Positions 42,786-48,948 of a stretch of DNA of 64,000 bases are shown piece by piece. The notes under the pieces were generated by a model. It saw nothing but the letters and a program-made list of their open reading frames with translations, was not told where the DNA came from and made no database searches. A program made the translations under genes and the position numbers. The stretch is taken from NCBI GenBank assembly GCA_035623985.1, contig DASPSJ010000091.1:1-64000 (forward strand). Direction: 5' to 3'. Position 1 is the stretch's first letter; every line of letters begins with the position of its first letter. Source of the DNA: DAHUYF01 sp035623985. Lineage in GTDB: Bacteria > Pseudomonadota > Alphaproteobacteria > ATCC43930 > CGMCC-115725.

Positions 42786-43632
42786 GCTGCGGGCTCCAGC
42801 GCAACAGGCGGTTGTTGAGCGCCAGCATCAGCCGGTCGGACAGGAAGCCGGCGACGCCGATGATGATCATGCCGGTGATGACGAGATCGGTGCGCGACAA
42901 GGTGCGCCCGTCCATGATGACGGCGCCGAGACCCTGGGGCACGCCGGTCATCTCGCCGACGACGATGAGCACCCAGGCGAAGCCGAGGCCGAGCCGCAGG
43001 CCGTTGAAGATGCTCGGCAGCGCCGCGGGCAGGACGATGGAGCGGAACATCGCCGAGCCGCGGCAACCCAGCATCGCCGCCGCTTCGAAGAGCCGCGGAT
43101 CGGTGGCGCGCACGCCGAAGGTGGTGTTGAGCAGGATCGGATAGAAGGCCCCGAGGAACACCAGGAACACCGCCGAGCTGGGGCCGAGCCCGAAGAAGAT
43201 CATCGACAGCGGCAACCAGGCGGTGACCGGGATCGGCCGCAGCAGCGAGATCGTGGGATCGAGCATCTGGCGCAGCAGCTTCACCCGTCCGAGCAGCAGG
43301 CCGAGCGGTATGCCGGCGGCGGCGGCGAGCAGGAAGCCGCCGAAGACGCGCCGCGCCGATTGGTAGAGATGGATATAGGCCGTGCCCGAGAAGGCGTCGT
43401 CATAGACGCCGCCGAAGATGAAGTCGTAGATCATCACCGCGACATTGGCCGGCGTCGGCACCAGCCGCGTGCCGGTGAGCTTCACCAGACCATGCCAAAG
43501 CAGCAGAAAGCTCACGGGAAAGATCAACGCCAGGATCGCCGCCCGCACCGCGCGCGGCGCGGGAACGGCGGCGGCGCCGTCGGCCGCGGCGGCGCGGCGC
43601 GGCGAGACCGCGATCGTGGGGGCGTCGCTCAC
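42778..43632 (-). CDS. ABC transporter permease, NitT/TauT family
   Basis: Inner-membrane permease of 284 residues with about six helices, starting with AAILALIFPVSFLLLWHGLV. The EAA-type loop that contacts the ATPase is EAAAMLGCRGSAMFRSIVLP followed by GLRLGLGFAWVLIVVGEM. It lies between the binding-protein gene (4-bp gap) and the ATPase gene (8-bp overlap) in one operon. An N-terminal Ala/Pro-rich cytoplasmic tail of about 30 residues precedes helix 1. Confidence 0.92.
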   Translation of the reverse strand: MSDAPTIAVSPRRAAAADGAAAVPAPRAVRAAILALIFPVSFLLLWHGLVKLTGTRLVPTPANVAVMIYDFIFGGVYDDAFSGTAYIHLYQSARRVFGGFLLAAAAGIPLGLLLGRVKLLRQMLDPTISLLRPIPVTAWLPLSMIFFGLGPSSAVFLVFLGAFYPILLNTTFGVRATDPRLFEAAAMLGCRGSAMFRSIVLPAALPSIFNGLRLGLGFAWVLIVVGEMTGVPQGLGAVIMDGRTLSRTDLVITGMIIIGVAGFLSDRLMLALNNRLLRWSPQHG

Positions 43633-43636
43633 GGCG

Positions 43637-44593
43637 CTATTCGGCGATCTCGCGCACGAAGCGCCGGTTGATGAAGCGGTCGTAATCGGCGGGCAACTCG
43701 CGGATCTGCTTGCGCTCGAGCATTTGCGTGCCGTAGAATTTCGCCGCGGCCATGAATGCGTCGTCGATGTTCCAGGTCAGCTCGACGTTGGGCGCGGCCT
43801 TCTCGATCGACTCCCGCGTCTGCCCAAGCTTCTGCACCGCCATCGCCACCATCTCGTCGCGATGCGCCATGGCGTATTCCGTGGCGGCGCGGTGCATCTT
43901 GAGGAAGGTGGCGATCAGCGCGGGATCGCGATCCACCATCGCCTGGCGCGTCGTCATCACCATGTTGAGCGAGCCGACCTTGGTGGAATAGGGATACTCG
44001 ACGATCTTGCCGGTGCCGTTGGCGAGGCTGATGCCGGGTCCGGGCTCGGCTCCGACATAGGCGTCGATATCGCCGCGCGCGAGCGCCGGCGCCATGTCGC
44101 TGAAGGAGAGGCGGATCATCTGGATGTCCTTGATCGACATCCCCTCATCGGCAAGGCGATTGAGGATGACCACTTCCTGCGTCGAGCCCGGCCAGATCCC
44201 GACCCTCTTGCCACTGAGGTCGCGGATGCCGGCGATGCCGCTGCCAATGCCGGCGACGACCGCCATGCCGCGATTGCAAGAGGCGCCGATCACCACCACC
44301 GGCTCGCCCGCCGCGGCGCCGAGCGTCGCGGCGGCAAGCCCGTAGGTGCCGAAATCCACCGATCCCGTCACCACCGCGTTCTTGCCGTCGGTCGGGCTTT
44401 CGAAGGGCAGGATCTCGACCTTGTAGCCCGGCGGCGTGAACTTCTCATAGAAATAGGGGGTGATCGCGTGAATCAGCTTCAAGGTGCCGACCTTGATCAC
44501 CCGATCCTCGGCCACGGCCGGGCGCGATGCCCCGGAAAGCGCCGCGGTGGCGGCGGCCAGCACCATGATCACGAGTGCGATCCGATGCCGCAT
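43637..44593 (-). CDS. ABC transporter substrate-binding protein, NitT/TauT family
   Basis: Periplasmic receptor of the importer, about 318 residues from the ATG at 44593, which has AAGGAG upstream. The signal peptide is IALVIMVLAAATAALSGASRPAVA. The mature part starts VIKVGTLKLIHAITPYFYEKF and includes the NitT/TauT-type segments GSVDFGTYGLAAATLGAAAG and GKRVGIWPGST. These receptors bind nitrate, sulfonates, aromatic acids or pyrimidine precursors; the ligand cannot be told here. It is first in the three-gene leftward operon. Confidence 0.92.
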   Translation of the reverse strand: MRHRIALVIMVLAAATAALSGASRPAVAEDRVIKVGTLKLIHAITPYFYEKFTPPGYKVEILPFESPTDGKNAVVTGSVDFGTYGLAAATLGAAAGEPVVVIGASCNRGMAVVAGIGSGIAGIRDLSGKRVGIWPGSTQEVVILNRLADEGMSIKDIQMIRLSFSDMAPALARGDIDAYVGAEPGPGISLANGTGKIVEYPYSTKVGSLNMVMTTRQAMVDRDPALIATFLKMHRAATEYAMAHRDEMVAMAVQKLGQTRESIEKAAPNVELTWNIDDAFMAAAKFYGTQMLERKQIRELPADYDRFINRRFVREIAE

Positions 44594-44869
44594 GAGAAGG
44601 GCTCCTTTGCCAGCCGCGGCGTCGCCGCCGCGTTGTCCAGCGACGAGCAAGAAACGTGCCGTCCCTTTGGCCCCTTTTTGTGCTGCATCGGACGGCGCTT
44701 GGCATACGCGGCAAGGTCGTAGTGATTAATTCTTATGCAGCGTGGCGACTCGCGCGGCGGCAGGCGGGCGACACCGCCAGCAATCGCCGCCTCGCAGAAC
44801 CGCCGCAGAGCGGTCACCCCAGGGCCGGCGCATGGCTTCGCCAAGCGGTTCGAGAGCCGAACCCGCGGG

Positions 44870-45697
44870 TTACTGCGCCAACTCCATCTTGGCCTCGAGC
44901 GTGTTCTCGCCCTCCGCGGTCTCGGTCTCATGGAAGCGCGCCTCGAGCCTGTGTCCGGCGATCGGCGGCACAGAGGAGGGCAGCGCCAGCACCATGTCGC
45001 GCCGATGCGCCGGCGCGTAGAGCGCCACGCCGTCCACGGTCTCGATCGTCTCGCCGTCGAGCAGCAGCGCGAGCTCGCCTCTCACCGAGCGCTCGCCCGA
45101 CCTCTCGAGCGCGAGCGCCACGGCGGGATGGTCGTCCGGCGTCGGCACGAGCTTGATCCCGGCGATGGCGACGGCGCCCGGCATGCCGCGCTCGCGCATG
45201 ATGAGCGGCACCGCCACGCCGAACACCGCTTGCAGATCGAGCGAGACGCCCGCCTCCGGCGCGAAGGGAGACGCGCCGAGCGCCTGCGCGTAGGGCACCT
45301 GCTGCACCAGCACGTGCGTGCGGTATTCGCCGGCGGGCCGGCGGCCCGGCGGCGGCACCTGAAGGCGAACCACTTCCGAGGCGCCGGGAGCGAGAACGAT
45401 CTCGCGCGGCGCAAAGCGCACCATGCCGCTGGCGAAATGCTCGTTCGCGGCGGGCGGCTCGGCGCGCACCATTTTGCCGTCCGGCAGCATGCGAAGATCG
45501 ATGAGCGAGACGCGGAAGACCTGCTCCTTCCGGTCGGCGTTCTGGACCGTGATCGCCTTGGTCGAGACGGCGTCATCGAACAAAAGATAGGTGGGCGATA
45601 CCGTGAGCTGCGCCGACGCCGGCGCCGCGCCAAGCACAAGGAGCGCGACCAGGGCCTCTAGGAGACGGGGTTGGATCAGGGCCGCGACCGCGCACAT
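44870..45697 (-). CDS. Fimbrial periplasmic chaperone (PapD-like), left arm
   Basis: A 275-residue exported protein: signal segment ALVALLVLGAAPASAQ, then an immunoglobulin-like PapD-type domain beginning LTVSPTYLLFDDAVSTKAIT. The strand and loop RFAPREIVLAPGASEVVRLQ followed by GEYRTHVLVQQVP matches the second chaperone at 48.1 kb nearly position for position. Such chaperones hold pilin subunits in the periplasm for an usher. It lies 10 bp downstream of a DUF4402 gene and is transcribed away from the usher gene. Two chaperones in one locus suggest different client subunits. Confidence 0.82.
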   Translation of the reverse strand: MCAVAALIQPRLLEALVALLVLGAAPASAQLTVSPTYLLFDDAVSTKAITVQNADRKEQVFRVSLIDLRMLPDGKMVRAEPPAANEHFASGMVRFAPREIVLAPGASEVVRLQVPPPGRRPAGEYRTHVLVQQVPYAQALGASPFAPEAGVSLDLQAVFGVAVPLIMRERGMPGAVAIAGIKLVPTPDDHPAVALALERSGERSVRGELALLLDGETIETVDGVALYAPAHRRDMVLALPSSVPPIAGHRLEARFHETETAEGENTLEAKMELAQ

Positions 45698-45707
45698 CGC
45701 ATCATCG

Positions 45708-46199
45708 CTAATAGACGACGGTGACGGTATACGTCCCGGCATAGGTCCCGCCCGCCTGGTTATGGTTGACGGTAAGCTCGGCGCCGACGTTGAAGGTGAG
45801 CGTGCCGCTGGCGTTGAACTTCGGGCTGGCTCCGGCATTGTCGGTGAAATTGGAGATTGTCATCGCCGTGCCGGGACCCGTCAGCTTCCCGGCGGTAAAG
45901 CTGATGACCACGGCGCAGTTCTTCGCCGCGGTGGTGCCGCTTGCCGTGAAACTTCCGACGGCCGGCGTGCCCGTGAGAAAGAATCCGGACGTCGCCGTCA
46001 AGGTGCCGGCGGAACTCATCGTCACCGTGCCGCCCGCCGGAATCGGCCCGATCTTGGCAAAGTTTATCTGCTGCGTCTCGGTCAGCGTGATCGCATGGGT
46101 GCAGGCGGCAAGCGCCGATCCGGCCCAGCCCGCGAGGAGCAGCACGCAACCGACTGCCCCGAGCAAGACTCGCGCCGTTGTTCCGTCTTCGCGCTGCAT
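45708..46199 (-). CDS. DUF4402 pilin-like protein 1
   Basis: A 163-residue exported protein: signal peptide LLGAVGCVLLLAGWAGSALA, then a beta-rich DUF4402 domain rich in Thr, Ser, Ala and Gly (ITLTETQQINFAKIGPIPAG). It ends GTYAGTYTVTVVY. The alternating hydrophobic C-terminal strand ending in tyrosine resembles the chaperone-binding strand of fimbrial subunits. It contains a Cys pair (ACTH and KNCAV) that could form a disulfide, which the two other paralogues lack in these positions. It is transcribed with the left chaperone gene. Confidence 0.8.
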   Translation of the reverse strand: MQREDGTTARVLLGAVGCVLLLAGWAGSALAACTHAITLTETQQINFAKIGPIPAGGTVTMSSAGTLTATSGFFLTGTPAVGSFTASGTTAAKNCAVVISFTAGKLTGPGTAMTISNFTDNAGASPKFNASGTLTFNVGAELTVNHNQAGGTYAGTYTVTVVY

Positions 46200-46529
46200 G
46201 TCTCTGTTCCAGTCGCCTTTTTGGCGGGAAGCCTCGCGCCGCCCAAAGCCGCGGAGCCGCGCGACGTCGCGCCGATTTTCGTCCCGAACCGCCAACCCGT
46301 ATGAAGTTTGATTTAATATTTTGCTAATCTGCCGCCATCGCCGGACGACGCGCTGCTTTGCTGTGGAAATTTTTGGAGAGCCGCCGCTCCACCGCGCCCC
46401 GAGCCGTGGATTTGCCTCCAATATTTGCGCGCGGAAGGAACGTTACTGTGGCGGAACGGCGCGTGACAGCTCGCCCGGAACATGGTCCCATGGCGGCAAG
46501 AAGACCGTGTTCCGGGAGAAGCTCGAACG
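46200..46529. other. Divergent control region between DUF4402 genes 1 and 2
   Basis: A 330-bp stretch separates oppositely transcribed DUF4402 genes. An AT-rich patch at about 46300-46328 (tatgaagtttgatttaatat) contrasts with the GC-rich surroundings and is the likely promoter zone. No clear coding frame is seen. Confidence 0.5.
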
Positions 46530-47018
46530 ATGCTGCGGCTTTGCGCAGCGATCACGACCTCGATGGTGGCGTGCCTCGCCGCGAGCGAGCTCTGCGCGGC
46601 CACGGCGACCGGCCATGCCTCGGTCACCATCCTGCGCGCTATCATGGCATCGGAGACCGCGCCGATGAGCTTCGGTCAGCTCGGCCCGCCTTCCGGCGGC
46701 GGCGCCGTGGCGCTGAGCCCGACGAGCGGCATTACCGGCCCTCCCGGCCTCGGCGTCGCCGGGACCGCCGCTGCCGGAAAATTTACCGTCACCGGCCAGC
46801 CGTCGAGCGCCGTCACCATCTCCTTCAGCTCCGGCAATGTTCTCGCCGGCCCCGGGCCGGCAATGGCGCTGGGATCCTTTGTCCATAACGCCGGCGCGAC
46901 GCCCGCGCTCGACGGTAGCGGGACCCTGACCTTCTCCGTCGGCGCCACGCTCGCCATCGGCGCGGCGCAGCCGCCGGGTAGCTACAGCGGCACCTATGCC
47001 GTCACGGTCAACTATTGA
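46530..47018 (+). CDS. DUF4402 pilin-like protein 2
   Basis: A 162-residue exported protein. The signal peptide is LCAAITTSMVACLAASELCA, the mature part begins ATATGHASVTILRAIMASET, and the protein ends GSYSGTYAVTVNY. Same fold and same C-terminal pattern as its two paralogues. The ATG at 46530 is chosen because it starts the signal peptide; a longer upstream frame has no ribosome site. It is followed by a long AT-richer gap rather than being tightly coupled to the next gene, so it may be expressed separately. Confidence 0.8.
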   Translation: MLRLCAAITTSMVACLAASELCAATATGHASVTILRAIMASETAPMSFGQLGPPSGGGAVALSPTSGITGPPGLGVAGTAAAGKFTVTGQPSSAVTISFSSGNVLAGPGPAMALGSFVHNAGATPALDGSGTLTFSVGATLAIGAAQPPGSYSGTYAVTVNY

Positions 47019-47480
47019 GCGAGCGCGAAGGGATGATCGACCGGCGCGAGCGGCTTTCGGGCCGCGGCCGCCGACCCGGATACCGGATTTTCGGCTTCCT
47101 CCTATCGGAGCGGCGCGGCATTGACGACGTCTCAGCCGTCCATACATCCGAGTTATTTCAATTGAAAATTGCCACATCGAGAAAGATTGGCGCCGGTCGC
47201 GTTCCACCTGTAACCACAAACAATCCGCCGCACCGCAATAGTTGGGGTATTTCCCCGAAAATATGTATGGGGTAGCGACATATTCGCGTATGGCACGAAT
47301 ACTGGCCATACACTGTCGCGTCGTATCGATATCGATCGGTATTACCTGATGAGTAACAGATAAGACTTCCTCATTCTTCGGCATATTTAGGAGTCATTTA
47401 CATCTATCCGCCACCCTCCCCCTTCTTCCGGGTCGGGTCTCGATAGACGCGGCCGACTTTGGCTGAACAGGAGAGGCATA
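47019..47480. other. Long gene-free leader of DUF4402 gene 3
   Basis: A 462-bp stretch without a believable gene, richer in A and T than its surroundings, especially 47155-47400. It contains a perfect 7-bp inverted repeat at 47288-47311 and a run of cgatatcgat-like bases nearby. Probably holds the promoter and operators of the third DUF4402 gene and the downstream chaperone-usher genes. Confidence 0.5.
47288..47311. promoter_or_regulatory. Candidate operator in the fimbrial leader
   Basis: GTATGGC, ten bases, then GCCATAC: a perfect inverted repeat 170 bp upstream of DUF4402 gene 3. The spacing fits a dimeric helix-turn-helix regulator. No regulator gene is in the locus. Confidence 0.45.
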
Positions 47481-47990
47481 ATGTTCACGAAAAGAATGAG
47501 TCGGTCGCTCGCTCTGGCGGCGGCCTTGACGGGTCTGGGTCTGGCATCGCAGCAGGCGCTGGCGACCTCGCAGACAGGTCATGCCAATGCGGTGATCCTG
47601 CAGGCGATCACGGTGACCGAAAACACGCAGCTCAACTACGCCGACATCTCGGCTCCCGCCGGCGGCGGCACGGTCACGGTCACCGCGGCGGCCACGCCCA
47701 GCGAAACCGGCACCGGCTTTACCTTCCTCGGCACCCCCGCGGCGGGCCAGTTCACGGCCACCGGCTCGGCCAGCCAGACGGCGGTGATCACCTTCAGCAC
47801 CGGCGATACGCTTTCCGACGGCGCCGGCCACACCATGAACCTCGGCAACTACACGACCGATGCGGGCAGCTCGCCGGCCTTCAACAGCTCGGGCAATCTC
47901 GTGTTCCACGTCGGCGCCGATCTCACGGTGGGCGCCAACCAGGTCGCCGGCACCTATACCGGCACCTACACGGTGACCGTGAACTACTGA
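47481..47990 (+). CDS. DUF4402 pilin-like protein 3 (probable main subunit)
   Basis: A 169-residue exported protein: signal peptide LALAAALTGLGLASQQALA, mature region starting TSQTGHANAVILQAITVTEN, many Thr/Ser/Gly beta strands, and the ending GTYTGTYTVTVNY. AGGAG lies upstream of the ATG at 47481. It has its own long leader and is followed by a hairpin before the chaperone gene, the arrangement expected for a subunit needed in excess over the assembly proteins. Pilin function is inferred from linkage and sequence style; DUF4402 itself has no settled role. Confidence 0.82.
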   Translation: MFTKRMSRSLALAAALTGLGLASQQALATSQTGHANAVILQAITVTENTQLNYADISAPAGGGTVTVTAAATPSETGTGFTFLGTPAAGQFTATGSASQTAVITFSTGDTLSDGAGHTMNLGNYTTDAGSSPAFNSSGNLVFHVGADLTVGANQVAGTYTGTYTVTVNY

Positions 47991-48032
47991 TCGATGCCTA
48001 AGATTCCCTTGGGGATCTCAAGCATCCGCGTC

Positions 48033-48063
48033 GGCCGGAGGTCCCGCTAGACCTCCGGCCTTT
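48033..48063 (+). terminator. Intercistronic hairpin after DUF4402 gene 3
   Basis: ggccggaggt-cccgctag-acctccggcc followed by ttt. A stable stem with a short T run 43 bp after the gene and 28 bp before the chaperone gene, suitable for partial termination or mRNA protection. Confidence 0.7.
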
Positions 48064-48091
48064 CACGCATCTGCCAAAGAGGGGTTGGCTC

Positions 48092-48928
48092 ATGCGCGAC
48101 ATGTTTCGAAGCAGCCGGACGCTCGCCGTCCTGCTGCCGCTTCTGGCGAGCCTGGGAATGCCGGCGCTCGCGCAAGACCGGCTCGCGGAGGCGGGCGGCG
48201 GGCTATTGGTCAGTCCGACCTATCTCCTGTTCGACGGGCGCGAGCGCTCGAAGTCGATGATCCTGACCAATCGCGGCGATGCGCCGGAGACCTATCGAAT
48301 TTCGCTGATCAACCGGCGCCAGATGCCCGACGGACAACTCGTCGAGACCGCCGAGCCCGCGGGCGATGCCGGCTTCGCCTCGACCCTGGTGCGCTACGCG
48401 CCGCGCCAAGTGGTGCTGAAGCCCAATCAGCCCCAGACCATCCGGTTGCTGCTGCAGCTTCCGGCCGATTTGCCCGACGGCGAGTACCGCTCGCACGTGT
48501 TGCTCCAGCAGGTGCCAACGGTGCACGCCGATGACGTGGCGAACCCGAACGCGACCGGGCTGTCGATGCGCATCCGCGCGGTCTTCGGCATCACCGTGCC
48601 GCTGGTCGTCCGCAAGGGCAATCTCACCGCCATGGCGGCGCTCTCCGATCTCAAACCCGTCCGCCTCGCCGACGGGCACAACGGGCTGTCGCTGCATCTC
48701 GACCGCACCGGAACGCGCTCGCTCAGAGGCGACCTGACCGTGCTCATCGACGGCGAGCCGGCAGGCTGGCTCAACGGCATCAACGTCTTCCTGTCGACGC
48801 CCTATCGCGAGCTGGTCGTGCCGCTGACCACGGCAGGCGAGCTGAAGGGCCATCGCATCGCGGTCGAGTTCACGGAAGGCGAGGACACCCTCAGCGCCGC
48901 CACGGCCAAGCAAAGTCTGTCGCCTTAA
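48092..48928 (+). CDS. Fimbrial periplasmic chaperone (PapD-like), right arm
   Basis: A 278-residue exported protein with signal peptide TLAVLLPLLASLGMPALA, then a PapD-like domain: LLVSPTYLLFDGRERSKSMI, ISLINRRQMPDG, VRYAPRQVVLKPNQPQTIRL and DLPDGEYRSHVLLQQVP. The second domain spans about residues 150-275. It is clearly paralogous to the chaperone on the other arm. The gene lies 20 bp upstream of the usher gene, as in chaperone-usher operons. Confidence 0.85.
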   Translation: MRDMFRSSRTLAVLLPLLASLGMPALAQDRLAEAGGGLLVSPTYLLFDGRERSKSMILTNRGDAPETYRISLINRRQMPDGQLVETAEPAGDAGFASTLVRYAPRQVVLKPNQPQTIRLLLQLPADLPDGEYRSHVLLQQVPTVHADDVANPNATGLSMRIRAVFGITVPLVVRKGNLTAMAALSDLKPVRLADGHNGLSLHLDRTGTRSLRGDLTVLIDGEPAGWLNGINVFLSTPYRELVVPLTTAGELKGHRIAVEFTEGEDTLSAATAKQSLSP

Positions 48929-48948
48929 CCCGGCCGCCGGGCGGTCCC

